Shown: positions 50,981 to 61,689, counted from the first letter of the stretch. The stretch: DNA of 64,000 nt from Corynebacterium faecale (GCF_030408735.1 NZ_CP047204.1:1240001-1304000), one strand, 5' to 3'. Translations and numbers: made by a program. The notes: generated from the letters alone by a model not told the origin.

Positions 50981-52822
50981 TTAGTCCACCTGGCGGATGG
51001 CACCCTTATCTGCGGAGGTGGCCATCTTGGCGTAGGCACGCAGAGCCTTGGACACCACACGCTGACGGTTCTTCGGCTGCCACGGCTTATCGGATGCGTT
51101 CTCGGCGGCGCGTCGGCGCTCGATCTCATCATCCGGGATACCCAGATCCAGGACACGGTTGTGGATATCGATGGTGATGATATCCCCATCCTCGATCAGA
51201 CCGATGACACCGCCATGGGCAGCCTCGGGGGAGACGTGGCCGATGGACAGTCCGGAGGAACCACCGGAGAAACGGCCGTCAGTGATCAGCGCACACTTCT
51301 TGCCCAGACCGGAACCCTTGAGGAACGCAGTTGGGTGCAGCATCTCCTGCATACCCGGGCCACCGGATGGACCCTCATAACGGACCACCAACACCTCACC
51401 GGCCTGGATGGTCTTGTTGAGGATGACGGAGACCGCCTCCTCCTGGCTCTCCACGACGCGGGCCGGGCCGGTGAATGTCCACAGCTCCTCATCGATGCCG
51501 GCAGACTTGATCACAGCACCGTCCGGGGCGATATTGCCACGGAGCACCACCAGACCACCGTCAGCGGTGTGGGCATGCTCAACGCTGTGGATGCAGCCGT
51601 TCTCAGCATCGGTGTCCAGGGTGTCCCACCGGTTGTTGGTGGAGAAGGCCTCAGTGGTGCGGATGCCACCGGGTGCGGCGTGGAAGAGATCAACAGCCTT
51701 CTCAGAAGCCTTGCCTGAGCGGATATCCCACTCGTCGAGCCAGGACTGAAGATCATCTGAGAACACGGAATGGACATCCTTGTTCAGCAGTCCACCGCGG
51801 TTGAGTTCACCGAGGATGGCGGGGATGCCACCGGCGCGGTGGACATCTTCCATGTGGTAATCCGAGTTCGGTGCCACCTTGGACAGGCAGGGGACACGCT
51901 TGGACAGGACGTCGATATCCGTCAGGTCGAAGTCGATCTCACCTTCCTGGGCAGCTGCCAGGATGTGGAGAATGGTGTTGGTGGAACCACCCATCGCCAT
52001 GTCCAGTGCCATGGCATTTTCAAAGGCCTTCTTGTTGGCGATGGAACGCGGCAGCGCGGACTCATCCTCCTCGCCGTAATAACGCTCACAGAGCTTGACC
52101 ACGGCTTCACCGGCCTCCTCGAAGAGGGCACGACGTGCGGCGTGGGTGGCCAGGGTGGAGCCATTGCCCGGCAGTGACAGGCCGAGGGCCTCGGTCAGGC
52201 AGTTCATGGAGTTGGCGGTGAACATGCCGGAGCAGGAACCACAGGTCGGGCAGGCGGACTGTTCCACAGCCAGCAGGCCGGCGTCATCCACATCATCACT
52301 GGCGGATGCGGAGATCGCGGTGATGAGATCGGTGGGGGCGTGGGCGACACCATCAACAACCACGGCCTTGCCTGCCTCCATCGGGCCACCGGAGACGAAC
52401 ACGACGGGGATATTCAGACGCATCGCCGCGTTGAGCATGCCCGGGGTGATCTTGTCACAGTTGGAGATGCACACCATGGCATCGGCGGTGTGGGCATTGA
52501 CCATGTATTCCACGGAATCAGCAATGATCTCGCGGGACGGCAGGGAGTACAGCATGCCGCCGTGTCCCATGGCGATACCGTCATCGACCGCGATGGTGTT
52601 GAACTCCTTGGGCACGCCACCGGCCTTGCGCACCGCACCCGCGACGATGTCCCCGACATCCTTCAGGTGGACATGGCCCGGCACGAACTGGGTGTAGGAG
52701 TTGACGATGGCCACGATGGGCTTACCGAATTCATTCTCCTTGGTGCCGGTTGCACGCCACAGGGCGCGGGCTCCGGCTGCATTGCGGCCGACGGTGGTGA
52801 CTTTTGAACGAAGAGGAATCAT
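50981..52822 (-). CDS. ilvD: Dihydroxy-acid dehydratase
   Basis: 613 residues; third step of valine/isoleucine synthesis, [Fe-S] enzyme. Cluster cysteines lie in [10 protein letters not shown] and [19 protein letters not shown], in part. [15 protein letters not shown] and [14 protein letters not shown] are typical. Together with ilvBNC three genes away it forms the branched-chain pathway. Confidence 0.96.
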   Translation of the reverse strand: MIPLRSKVTTVGRNAAGARALWRATGTKENEFGKPIVAIVNSYTQFVPGHVHLKDVGDIVAGAVRKAGGVPKEFNTIAVDDGIAMGHGGMLYSLPSREIIADSVEYMVNAHTADAMVCISNCDKITPGMLNAAMRLNIPVVFVSGGPMEAGKAVVVDGVAHAPTDLITAISASASDDVDDAGLLAVEQSACPTCGSCSGMFTANSMNCLTEALGLSLPGNGSTLATHAARRALFEEAGEAVVKLCERYYGEEDESALPRSIANKKAFENAMALDMAMGGSTNTILHILAAAQEGEIDFDLTDIDVLSKRVPCLSKVAPNSDYHMEDVHRAGGIPAILGELNRGGLLNKDVHSVFSDDLQSWLDEWDIRSGKASEKAVDLFHAAPGGIRTTEAFSTNNRWDTLDTDAENGCIHSVEHAHTADGGLVVLRGNIAPDGAVIKSAGIDEELWTFTGPARVVESQEEAVSVILNKTIQAGEVLVVRYEGPSGGPGMQEMLHPTAFLKGSGLGKKCALITDGRFSGGSSGLSIGHVSPEAAHGGVIGLIEDGDIITIDIHNRVLDLGIPDDEIERRRAAENASDKPWQPKNRQRVVSKALRAYAKMATSADKGAIRQVD

Positions 52823-52931
52823 GATGCGCTTTTCAGGTCAATTCATAAAGAGTGGCGGAAAAATACATGGATCCGGGTGGTGGGCTGTTCTCTGGTTCGA
52901 TGCCCACCGCCCGAAGGCAGAAATTTGAGAT

Positions 52932-53540
52932 TTACGCTTGTGGCGTTGGCTTCTCATCAGAGGTGTCGATCGGAGTGTTGTCATCATCCAATTCGATCTG
53001 AATGTCACGGCCCAGCGCTTCCTGCCGGGCAATATACTCCTCCTTGGTCAGGACCACGGAATAACCGTCCTCCTGGACCACCACGATCTTGCCGTCCATC
53101 GCGGCACGTCCCTCGGTGAGGGCATCCGGGATGCGGCCATAGGACCCCTGCTGGAGGCGGGGGAGGGAGTTGAAGGTCACGCCCGGGAGGGTGAATTCCT
53201 GACCATCGGTGGTGCGGGCGAAGGTGCGCGCTCCCTTGAATCCGATGCCGGAGAAATCATCCCAGGAGATCTTCTTATTGCCACGGAAGGCGTAGCGGAT
53301 GTTGATGCCGCTTTCGTCCACCACGGTGGCGGATTTGAGCACCCACCAGATGAGGAGGACGGGCAGGGCCAGAATCCACCACAGGTACTGCGGTGCTGCG
53401 CCGATGGTGAGAAGTGAGATCAGTCCGAGGACCACGGCGCTGAGGAGGTGTGTGCGTTCAGGGTGGAAGGTTTCAGAAAGTTCCGCCTGGCCAACACTGT
53501 CCGGGGCCGTGGTCTGGTTGTTTTTCGCGTCTGAACTCAT
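52932..53540 (-). CDS. PH-domain membrane protein
   Basis: 202 residues with two adjacent membrane helices (about 32-70) followed by a bacterial PH-like domain of the actinobacterial low-molecular-weight antigen type (TVVDESGINIRYAFRGNKKISWDDFSGIGF, in part). Acidic C-terminus. Sits between ilvD and mscCG as in C. glutamicum. Confidence 0.8.
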   Translation of the reverse strand: MSSDAKNNQTTAPDSVGQAELSETFHPERTHLLSAVVLGLISLLTIGAAPQYLWWILALPVLLIWWVLKSATVVDESGINIRYAFRGNKKISWDDFSGIGFKGARTFARTTDGQEFTLPGVTFNSLPRLQQGSYGRIPDALTEGRAAMDGKIVVVQEDGYSVVLTKEEYIARQEALGRDIQIELDDDNTPIDTSDEKPTPQA

Positions 53541-53581
53541 ATTTCACATAGTAGTAAAGGTTGTGGACATGTCCGTAATCA

Positions 53582-55228
53582 CTACCCTGCGGGGGCCGGT
53601 TGCTCCTCCACGGTGACGGCTGGCTCAGTTGGTGTCAGGGGTGCAGTCGGAGTGGTTGCTGGAGTCGTTGCCGGGTTGTTGGGTGTGGTGGTGGTCGGCG
53701 CATCGGTCGCAGTGGTGCCGGCGGTGGTGGTGGGGGAGTCCTGGTCAGTGGGGGCAGGTTCGGTGGTCACCGTCGGTTCAGTCGTGGGGGCCAGGGGTTC
53801 GGAGGACAGCAGAGGTTCCTCTGAGATCACAGGTTCGGGGCTGGGTTCCACAGGTTCTTCGACAGGCGTGGTGATGACCTCATTGTTGGAGGTGTTCCAT
53901 TCTTCCCAACCCTCTGCAGGTTCGACGGTGAAGACCTTGGCCACCAGGAGCAGAAGCAGGGCCAGGATCAACCCGCCGGTGCTCATGCGGGTGCGCCCAC
54001 CCAGGGAGAAAGCCTTCTGCCACCACTTCTTGTGTGCATCGGCACGGAACAGGCCGATGTGGTCATCATCCTCATCCTTTGCGGTCACAGACATGACCCT
54101 GGTCTCGTCGGTCTGGTCCTCCTTGGGCGGGACAGACATGGACACATCGGGGCGGTTCGGATGGGTGCCCTCCGGGGTGGGGCGAACTTCCCCATCAGCG
54201 GTGATTTCGGCGGTTTCGGCGGAGGGGAGTTCGGAGGGGGTGGGTGTGTCGTCGTCAAGCTCTCTGCTCGGAAGAGCATCAACCGGCACGTCAAAGACGG
54301 GCTTGCGGGAGTAGGACTTCGTCGGGATGTCCACCGGATGATCATCCACCGCGAGCTTGTCCACGAGCGCACCGGAGACGGTGGTGGCGGAACCGTATTC
54401 GTTCCAGAATTCATCGATGATCTGCGTGCGCACGGCACGTTCCACCAGCCACTGGTTGCCGGCGGTCACCTGAACCATGAAGCGCATCGTCACCAGCCAC
54501 GGCATACCCACCACGGTGGGAGGCTGGATATCCACGGCCGGGTGCACGTCCAGTTCACCGATGACCACGGCGGCCACATCATCTTCCTTGAGGGCGCGGC
54601 GGGTGGCGTTCTCGGAACGGGCGATCACATCATTGATATCCTCGGAGCCGAGCATGGGGACGGGAATGGCCACCACGGCGCGTGACCATTCCTTGGAGTT
54701 GTTGATGCAGACCTTCGCCGCGGAGTTCGGGATGATGATCGTCTGATGTGAGATGGTGCGGATGGTGGTGGCGCGCATCGTCACCTCGACGACGGTGCCC
54801 TCCACCTCGACACCGCCGCCCTCGAAACGGACCCAGTCACCCACACCGAACTGTTTCTCAGTGAGGATGAAAAAGCCCGCCAGGAAGTCAGCGATGATGG
54901 ATTGCGCACCGAAACCAACCGCGGCGGAGGCCACGGTCGCGGGGATCGCAGCGCCGGCCAGTGAGAAGCCGAGCTGTTGGAGGAAGGCCACGATCAGGAT
55001 GAAGAAGGCGACGATCTGGACGATGTACAGGCCCACACCGGCGAACGCCAGCTTGTTCTTCCCCGATTCCTCATCGGTGTCATCCTCAATGCGATGGCGC
55101 ACGATCCGCATGATCAGCCTGCCGAGGCGCGGGATCAGCATTCCGATGATGACGATGATGATCAGGTTGATTCCCGTGTTCAGGAACCACGACCACAGGG
55201 ACGCAAGGATATAGCTCAAGGGCAGCAT
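53582..55228 (-). CDS. mscCG: MscS-type channel with fourth helix and long tail (glutamate exporter MscCG)
   Basis: 548 residues. Three N-terminal helices (about 12-32, 65-86, 90-125) with the pore helix [18 protein letters not shown], MscS cytoplasmic domain (130-285), an acidic linker (290-405), a fourth helix ([20 protein letters not shown]) and a Pro/Thr/Glu-rich extracytoplasmic tail of ~110 residues. This layout is that of C. glutamicum MscCG, the osmotic and glutamate efflux channel. The gene is divergent from ilvB. Confidence 0.93.
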   Translation of the reverse strand: MLPLSYILASLWSWFLNTGINLIIIVIIGMLIPRLGRLIMRIVRHRIEDDTDEESGKNKLAFAGVGLYIVQIVAFFILIVAFLQQLGFSLAGAAIPATVASAAVGFGAQSIIADFLAGFFILTEKQFGVGDWVRFEGGGVEVEGTVVEVTMRATTIRTISHQTIIIPNSAAKVCINNSKEWSRAVVAIPVPMLGSEDINDVIARSENATRRALKEDDVAAVVIGELDVHPAVDIQPPTVVGMPWLVTMRFMVQVTAGNQWLVERAVRTQIIDEFWNEYGSATTVSGALVDKLAVDDHPVDIPTKSYSRKPVFDVPVDALPSRELDDDTPTPSELPSAETAEITADGEVRPTPEGTHPNRPDVSMSVPPKEDQTDETRVMSVTAKDEDDDHIGLFRADAHKKWWQKAFSLGGRTRMSTGGLILALLLLLVAKVFTVEPAEGWEEWNTSNNEVITTPVEEPVEPSPEPVISEEPLLSSEPLAPTTEPTVTTEPAPTDQDSPTTTAGTTATDAPTTTTPNNPATTPATTPTAPLTPTEPAVTVEEQPAPAG

Positions 55229-55378
55229 GGAAGATAGGGTAACCCCGATTTCTGTGGGTTCGCTGGCGGGGAAATGTCCACGCGCTTATCGACGGCCACC
55301 CCGGGCCCTCTGGTTACGCCCGCCCGCGGCGGTCCCGGTTGTTTGTTTGGGGAGGTGAGAGGGGGAGTGGTGGGGGTG

Positions 55379-55396
55379 GTCCCCTGAAGAGGGGAC
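55379..55396 (+). promoter_or_regulatory. Inverted repeat just upstream of the ilvB promoter
   Basis: GTCCCCT-GAAG-AGGGGAC, perfect seven-base arms, four bases before the -35 box. Confidence 0.5.
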
Positions 55397-55399
55397 AAC

Positions 55400-55429
55400 T
55401 GGCACAAAACTCCGGGGTGTGTGTAGCAT
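55400..55429 (+). promoter_or_regulatory. Probable ilvBNC promoter
   Basis: TGGCAC (55400-55405) and TAGCAT (55424-55429), 18-base spacer. The -10 lies inside GGTGTGT-N8-ACACACC (55416-55422 / 55431-55437). Transcription would start at or within two bases of the leader-peptide ATG at 55438, so the leader is likely leaderless. Confidence 0.55.
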
Positions 55430-55437
55430 TACACACC

Positions 55438-55485
55438 ATGACCATTATTCGACTTGTACTAGTAGCTGCGCGGCGCGTGCCGTAA
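55438..55485 (+). CDS. ilvBNC leader peptide
   Basis: 15 residues, MTIIRLVLVAARRVP, with Ile-Ile, Leu-Val-Leu-Val and Arg-Arg runs. It differs at a few positions from the C. glutamicum leader MTIIRLVVVTARRLP. Codons for Ile, Leu and Val sense charging of the pathway products. Confidence 0.88.
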   Translation: MTIIRLVLVAARRVP

Positions 55486-55560
55486 CGGCCTTTTACAAGT
55501 CGTCTCGTCAAGCGCCCTCGACAGCACTCACCACAGTGCTGAATCGAGGGCTTTCTTGTT
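55450..55560 (+). promoter_or_regulatory. Attenuator of ilvBNC
   Basis: CGACTTGTA (55450-55458) can pair with TACAAGTCG (55494-55502). The terminator is GCCCTCGA / TCGAGGGC with inner AGCACT / AGTGCT (55514-55551), followed by TTTCTTGTT. Stalling of ribosomes in the leader would change this folding: classic transcription attenuation, as known in C. glutamicum. Confidence 0.82.
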
Positions 55561-55641
55561 GGTAGCCACCTTATGCCACCGACATTGCACGGACATCTGT
55601 CGCACCGCGTGAACACGCACCCGCGTCGGAACAATTCAATA

Positions 55642-55662
55642 ATGACCCCATCGTGGGGTCAT
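55642..55662 (+). promoter_or_regulatory. Hairpin/palindrome before ilvB
   Basis: ATGACCCCA-TCG-TGGGGTCAT, perfect nine-base arms, 34 bases before the ilvB start; beyond the terminator, so only on read-through RNA. Confidence 0.55.
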
Positions 55663-55696
55663 CAGAAATCCTTCTACGAAAAGGAGCCAGAAAGTC

Positions 55697-57547
55697 GTGA
55701 ACGTGGCAGCTTCTCAACAGCCCACTCCAGCCACGGTTGCCAGCCGTGCACGCTCCGGTGCCCCGGAGCGGATGACAGGCGCGCAGGCAATTGTTCGATC
55801 GCTTGAGGAATTGAATGCCGATATTGTATTCGGCATTCCGGGTGGTGCGGTTCTTCCCGTATATGACCCGCTGTATTCCTCTGAAAAGGTTCGTCACGTG
55901 CTTGTGCGCCACGAGCAGGGCGCAGGCCACGCAGCAACCGGTTATGCACAGGTCACCGGCCGCGTCGGTGTCTGTATCGCCACCTCCGGCCCCGGTGCGA
56001 CCAACCTGGTCACCCCGATCGCCGATGCTCACCTGGACTCAGTCCCCCTGGTCGCCATCACCGGCCAGGTCGGACGCAGCCTCCTGGGCACCGACGCCTT
56101 CCAGGAAGCCGACATCCGCGGCATCACCATGCCGGTGACCAAGCACAACTTCATGGTCACTGAACCTGAGGATATTCCCCAGGCTCTGGCCGAGGCATTC
56201 CACCTCGCCCTCACCGGTCGCCCGGGACCTGTTCTGGTGGACATCCCCAAGGACGTCCAGAATGCAGAACTGGACTTCATCTGGCCACCGAAGATCGACC
56301 TGCCGGGGTACCGCCCCGTGTCGGTTCCGCACGCCCGCCAGATCGAGCAGGCCGTCAAGCTGATCGGTGAAGCACAAAAGCCTGTCCTTTATATTGGTGG
56401 CGGCGTGATCAAGGCAGATGCCCACAAGGAACTGCTGGAGTTCGCCGAGTACACCGGAATCCCCGTTGTCACCACCCTCATGGCGCTGGGAACATTCCCT
56501 GAGTCCCACGAGCTCCACTTCGGTATGCCAGGCATGCACGGCACCGTCGCCGCGGTGGGTGCACTCCAGCGCAGTGACCTGCTCATCACCATCGGCGCGC
56601 GTTTCGACGACCGCGTCACCGGTGATGTGGACAGCTTCGCACCGGATGCCAAGATCATCCATGCTGATATCGACCCGGCTGAGATCGGCAAGATCAAGCA
56701 GGTTGACGTTCCCATCGTGGGTGATGCCCGTGAGGTGCTCAGCCAGCTCCTGACCTCCGTCCGCAACAAGACCAACGCCACCGGTGACATCACCGCATGG
56801 GTGAACTACCTGCGTGACCTGCGCGAGCGTTTCCCACGCGGATACGACGAGCAGCCCGACGGTGCCCTGTCCCCACAGTTTGTCATCGAGACACTGTCCA
56901 AGGAAGCCGGACCGGACGCGATCTACTGCGCCGGTGTGGGCCAGCACCAGATGTGGGCCGCACAGTTCGTGGACTTTGAGAAGCCACGCACCTGGCTCAA
57001 CTCCGGTGGTCTGGGCACCATGGGTTATGCCGTTCCGGCAGCCCTCGGCGCCAAGGCCGGAGCTCCTGAAAAGGAGGTCTGGGCGATTGACGGTGACGGT
57101 TGTTTCCAGATGACCAACCAGGAACTGACCACCTCCGCGGTGGAGGGCTTCCCCATCAAGGTCGCCCTGATCAACAACGGCAACCTGGGCATGGTGCGTC
57201 AGTGGCAGACCCTCTTCTACGAAGGCCGCTACTCTAACACCAAGCTGCGCGAGCAGGGCTCCTATGTGCCTGACTTCGTCAAGCTGTCCGAAGGACTCGG
57301 CTGTGTGGCCATCCGCGTCACCAAGGCTGAAGAGGTACTCCCGGCGATCCAGAAGGCACGCGAGATCAACGACCGCCCCGTGGTCATTGACTTCATCGTG
57401 GGCGAGGACGCCCAGGTGTGGCCGATGGTGTCCGCAGGTTCCTCGAACACGGATATTCAGTACGCCATCGGCCTGCGCCCGCTCTTCGACGATGAAGAGT
57501 CCGCAGCCGAGGATCCAGCAGACATCGACGCAGTAACCGAACGATAA
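55697..57547 (+). CDS. ilvB: Acetohydroxyacid synthase large subunit
   Basis: 616 residues, GTG start with AAGGAG upstream. ThDP enzyme making acetolactate and acetohydroxybutyrate. Catalytic Glu in [15 protein letters not shown], ThDP/Mg site [14 protein letters not shown] ... [12 protein letters not shown]. First gene of ilvBNC, controlled by the leader. Confidence 0.97.
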   Translation: MNVAASQQPTPATVASRARSGAPERMTGAQAIVRSLEELNADIVFGIPGGAVLPVYDPLYSSEKVRHVLVRHEQGAGHAATGYAQVTGRVGVCIATSGPGATNLVTPIADAHLDSVPLVAITGQVGRSLLGTDAFQEADIRGITMPVTKHNFMVTEPEDIPQALAEAFHLALTGRPGPVLVDIPKDVQNAELDFIWPPKIDLPGYRPVSVPHARQIEQAVKLIGEAQKPVLYIGGGVIKADAHKELLEFAEYTGIPVVTTLMALGTFPESHELHFGMPGMHGTVAAVGALQRSDLLITIGARFDDRVTGDVDSFAPDAKIIHADIDPAEIGKIKQVDVPIVGDAREVLSQLLTSVRNKTNATGDITAWVNYLRDLRERFPRGYDEQPDGALSPQFVIETLSKEAGPDAIYCAGVGQHQMWAAQFVDFEKPRTWLNSGGLGTMGYAVPAALGAKAGAPEKEVWAIDGDGCFQMTNQELTTSAVEGFPIKVALINNGNLGMVRQWQTLFYEGRYSNTKLREQGSYVPDFVKLSEGLGCVAIRVTKAEEVLPAIQKAREINDRPVVIDFIVGEDAQVWPMVSAGSSNTDIQYAIGLRPLFDDEESAAEDPADIDAVTER

Positions 57548-57559
57548 GGAGAGATGACG

Positions 57560-58078
57560 ATGGCCACCACCGATATCACCCGCCACACCCTGTCCGTTCT
57601 GGTCCAGGACGTCGACGGTATCATTTCACGTGTCTCGGGTATGTTCACCCGACGCGCATTCAGTCTTGTCTCCCTGGTATCAGCCAAGACTGAGACCACC
57701 GGCATCAACCGCATCACGGTTGTTGTCGACGCCGACGAGCTCAACATCGAGCAGATCACCAAGCAGCTGAACAAGCTGATCCCGGTGCTCAAGGTCGTGC
57801 GACTTGAAGAGGAAACCACCATCGCCCGCGCCATCATGCTGGTGAAGGTGTCCGCGGACAGCACCAACCGTCCGCAGATCGTCGATGCCGCGAACATCTT
57901 CCGCGCCCGCGTCGTCGATGTTGCTCCTGACTCCGTGGTCATTGAGGCCACCGGTACACCAGGCAAGCTCCGTGCCCTGCTCGACGTCCTGGAGCCCTTC
58001 GGCATCCGCGAACTGATCGAGTCCGGTCAGATCGCCCTCAACCGTGGTCCCAAGACCATGGCTCCGGCAAAGCTTTAA
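57560..58078 (+). CDS. ilvN: Acetohydroxyacid synthase small regulatory subunit
   Basis: 172 residues. N-terminal ACT domain (HTLSVLVQDVDGIISRVSGM), where valine feedback binds, then the C-terminal domain with AKLVKVSAD-like IMLVKVSADSTNRPQIVD. ATG 57560 has AAGGAG eight bases upstream; ATG 57554 is too close to that site. Confidence 0.96.
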   Translation: MATTDITRHTLSVLVQDVDGIISRVSGMFTRRAFSLVSLVSAKTETTGINRITVVVDADELNIEQITKQLNKLIPVLKVVRLEEETTIARAIMLVKVSADSTNRPQIVDAANIFRARVVDVAPDSVVIEATGTPGKLRALLDVLEPFGIRELIESGQIALNRGPKTMAPAKL

Positions 58079-58120
58079 ATTCCTTCCCCTCAAACACTCC
58101 TCAACGTTGTGCCACAAACG

Positions 58121-58152
58121 CATGGGATGGACCAACAAGAGTCCATCCTATG
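58121..58152 (+). promoter_or_regulatory. Inverted repeat in the ilvN-ilvC gap
   Basis: CATGGGATGGAC and GTCCATCCTATG: 12-bp arms with one G-T pair, eight-base loop, no T run. In C. glutamicum ilvC also has its own transcript; this could mark a processing or regulatory site. A -10-like TAGTAT lies at ~58172. Confidence 0.5.
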
Positions 58153-58212
58153 AGATGTGGTAGAACAATATGTAGTATTCTGTCTCATGTGGCGGACAAA
58201 ACCCCACGATAA

Positions 58213-59250
<1,038 letters not shown>

Positions 59251-59264
59251 ACTACCAGCACAAA

Positions 59265-59715
59265 CAGGATTAAGGCACCGCTTTCAGGTGCCGCGATCGC
59301 GCTGGAGATCGTATCCCGCATCTCACGACCATCCCGGTCAAGAATGTGGGTATACACCTCCAGCGTCATCGACGCGCTACTGTGCCCCATCACGGCACTA
59401 ACTTCATGAATCGGCCGACCCGCCGTAATCAACGAAGATGCGAAGAAATGCCGCAGGGAATGCAAATGCACACGTTCCACTCCTGCGAACTTCGCCGCAC
59501 GCGAGACATACACCGACAACCGAGATGACCTCATAGCTTGTCCCTGGGCCCCACAGAACACCCAATCTGTGGGGCCCTTGTTTATTATCTGCTCCCGGAG
59601 GATCTGCTCCAACTGGGCAGCAATCGGAATATCACGCCGGGACGCCCGCGACTTTAGATGGTCGAGTACGGCTTTGTCGAAGATCAGGACTACGCGGTCA
59701 AAAATGACCGGGTAT
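59265..59715 (-). pseudogene. Phage-type tyrosine integrase, C-terminal remnant
   Basis: Catalytic half of a tyrosine recombinase: HSLRHFFASSLI (HxxR), MGHSSASMTLEVYTHIL (His and nucleophile Tyr) and the PIHEVSAVMGHSS segment. The N-terminal domain and first catalytic Arg are missing: upstream of about 59715 the frame reads unrelated sequence belonging to the antirepressor strand. The reading frame runs on past the domain into ilvC antisense, so its own stop is lost as well. Confidence 0.85.
59274..59292 (+). terminator. Weak or truncated terminator after ilvC
   Basis: GGCACC-GCTTTCA-GGTGCC hairpin preceded by AA but without a T run; the sequence right after it is integrase code on the other strand. 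Looks like a terminator whose tail was replaced at the insertion junction. Confidence 0.35.
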
Positions 59716-60264
59716 AGGATTCTCGCGGCAGGGAACGGGCTGCACTCAACCACATCATCTCTTTGGATATGGCGAAAGAGATCTCCATGATCCAGCGGAC
59801 CGAGAAAGGCAAGCGGGCCCGGCAGTACTTCCTCGAGTCCGAGCGCCAGGCGAAGAAGCCGGCAGTACTGACCGGCCCCAAGTTGCTGGCTCACGCGGTG
59901 TTGGAGGCGAACTCCATGATCGAGGCTCAGGCGAAACAGATTGAGGAATTGGCCCCGGCAGCGAAGTCGTGGGAGAACCTTGCCGCGCCGGGATCCGGGT
60001 ATCGAGATGGGCAGGAACCGTCTGTTCGATTACCTCGGCGAGATCAAGTGGATCTTCAAGGCAAAGGGTAAGCGCGCCCATTGGGAGGCGTACCAGCCAA
60101 AGATCGACGCCGGTCTGCTGTCTCACAAACTGGGTGGCCGGTTCATCAATGAGCAGACAGGGCAGTGGGAGCAGGCGGATCCCACGGTTCGGATCACTGC
60201 CAAGAGGCTGCATGAGCTGCATAAGCGCCTCGGGGGTACGGGCCCTGTTCTTCTGGTTGCCTGA
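59716..60264 (+). pseudogene. Phage antirepressor (KilA-C/Ant) remnant, frameshifted
   Basis: RAALNHIISLDMAKEISMIQ at 59737 onward, in a first frame through LAPAAKSWENLA, then in a second frame DPGIEMGRNRLFDYL and GKRAHWEAYQPKIDAGLLSHK to TGA 60262-60264. These are the two halves of the KilA-C antirepressor domain; a frameshift and probable small deletion lie near 59985. N-terminal Bro/Ant part is missing. Confidence 0.8.
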
Positions 60265-60629
60265 ACGGTTTTCTCGCGGGGTTCGATTCCCTGCGCAGGC
60301 TCTTAGTCATCGGGACCAGAGACCGCCCACCTGGGTGTTGGGTTGGGCTGATGGACACGATATTTCAGAACTCAATAGTGAAGGCTACTTAGCTCACCTG
60401 CACCGATCAACGATGTGCGGGTGTTAGAAACCCGGACTTACATGCCGGGTCCGTGGCCCTTCTCCCGGATCGCGTCGGGCGTCAGTTCATGACTGGGGAG
60501 GGCACTGGGGTGACAAATGCGGAACTCATTCATGAGATCGTCGCCGCCAAGCTATGCCCTCAGGTGAGCCCTTGCGTCGGCATGGCTGCGCCACCCACAC
60601 TGAAACTTATCTACTGAAAGGAGTAAGGC
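60265..60629. other. Prophage remnant region with no supported gene
   Basis: About 360 bases. Holds the tRNA-like fragment, a short hairpin ACCCGG / CCGGGT at 60430-60450, and a 35-codon GTG frame at 60510-60617 (MTNAELIHEIVAAKLCPQ...) that I do not support as a gene. Confidence 0.5.
60273..60302 (+). other. tRNA 3'-end-like fragment, possible attachment site
   Basis: CGGGG-TTCGATT-CCCTG (60277-60293) has the exact stem-loop-stem length of a T arm, followed by a possible 3' acceptor strand CGCAGGC. No upstream tRNA body. Integrating phages often carry such a copy at att. The intact tRNA gene would lie elsewhere in the genome. Confidence 0.5.
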
Positions 60630-60785
60630 ATGTTGTCAAAGGATAGAGAAAATCATGCTGATAGCTTGGGAAGAATTTACTAAGATGTTTTGTCGGTAGA
60701 TGAAACATTGTCCGGAAAGGAGGTAAAAAAGCTGGCGGCCGGAGTAGTTGAAATGGAAATCCTACGAGCTATGAACCCTGAGTGA
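60630..60785 (+). pseudogene. Small ORF with one in-frame stop
   Basis: ATG with strong AAAGGAG site (eight bases upstream). Reads 17 codons, TAA at 60681-60683, then in the same frame another 33 codons (DVLSVDETLSGKEVKKLAAG...) to TGA. Composition is protein-like on both sides, so the TAA probably interrupts a 51-residue gene. Ends overlapping the convergent hypothetical gene. Confidence 0.5.
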
Positions 60786-61458
60786 GGCTCTGGAGGACAT
60801 TCTGGCCGGCATCTACTGCTTCTAGGGAGGATTTTCCAAACTTCGCGATGTTGATAAGCTTATTGAAAACCATCGCGACTTTCCCAGTCGGAGCATCTTC
60901 GCCTACATAATGTTTTGCTACATGGCTTGTTGCTGCGATGAGCCGGTCGATGGCATCTTGAAGGTTAAATTCCTCAAAAAGTTCAAACTGGGAAATGTCA
61001 TGTCTTACTGAGGCAAAAACCCCAAAGCAGTAGCGTTTTAATTCCTCGGGGAAATCAGGGTCATCGTGAATAACTTTATTGAGCTCATCTACGGCTTCAC
61101 TCAGTGTGAGCGCTTCTTCTTTTGTTGATGCAGGAAAAGATGACTGCCAGTAAGGAGCCAGAGTCCTAAGGCCAAAAAGGGCATTGTCGAGGTCTTTGTC
61201 TTCAACCATGATTTGAGCTCCGATTTTGTGAATTATAAGGCCCCACTGAATTACTTGAGTTTCGTAGAAGCTTAAATCGTGTGCGGTTCCCCGGGTGCTG
61301 TTAATGAAATCGTATATCTCTTTAATTAAAACGCCACCCGTCAATACGACTGTTGAGTAGTAGTCGTTGCTCTCAGGATCTGTAAAGGGGTCACCGTTGC
61401 GCTGATCACTTCCCCAACCCCGCAGAAGGTCCAATAGATATGTCACAGGATTATTCAT
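60769..61458 (-). CDS. Orphan protein, AT-rich, in prophage region
   Basis: 229 residues with intact start (ATG) and stop. Helix-rich, acidic, cytoplasmic; segments HDLSFYETQVIQWGLIIHKIGAQ, in part, and RLIAATSHVAKHYVGED. No family recognised. Codons rich in A/T ends against the core. The only intact gene of the remnant, so it may have been kept for a function. Confidence 0.65.
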   Translation of the reverse strand: MNNPVTYLLDLLRGWGSDQRNGDPFTDPESNDYYSTVVLTGGVLIKEIYDFINSTRGTAHDLSFYETQVIQWGLIIHKIGAQIMVEDKDLDNALFGLRTLAPYWQSSFPASTKEEALTLSEAVDELNKVIHDDPDFPEELKRYCFGVFASVRHDISQFELFEEFNLQDAIDRLIAATSHVAKHYVGEDAPTGKVAMVFNKLINIAKFGKSSLEAVDAGQNVLQSLTQGS

Positions 61459-61488
61459 AGTGACTTATCAAATCACATAAAAATAATT

Positions 61489-61518
61489 AGCGCACCACTT
61501 TGTCGGAAGTGGCGCGCT
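61489..61518 (-). terminator. Hairpin upstream of the orphan gene
   Basis: AGCGCACCACTT / AAGTGGCGCGCT, one mismatch, six-base loop. On the minus strand it is followed by AATTATTTTT, so it may stop transcripts from the right before the orphan gene. Confidence 0.4.
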
Positions 61519-61544
61519 TCATGTTTCCAGAAAGGGAAAACACT

Positions 61545-61689
61545 ATGAAGCCTACACCGAAACATAGGCAGACCCCATCCACTCCGGTCGAGCATCACGC
61601 CGGATTCATCATTAACCGTGTCAGGTCATCAGGAAGTGATTGAGCTGGTCAAGTATGAGGATGTGCGGGAGGTGAGGATCCGTGGCTAG
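61545..61689 (+). pseudogene. Short frameshifted gene remnant
   Basis: ATG with AAAGGG site, 31 codons (MKPTPKHRQTPSTPVEHH...) to a stop at TGA; a second frame continues GHQEVIELVKYEDVREVRIRG to TAG at 61687-61689. Looks like one ~48-residue protein split by a single-base shift near 61630. Confidence 0.4.

Noticed and set aside
55571..56032. Minus-strand frame across the ilvB start
   Set aside because: Shadow of ilvB and its leader.
60510..60617. 35-codon GTG frame in the prophage region
   Set aside because: No ribosome site at the right distance and no resemblance to known proteins.
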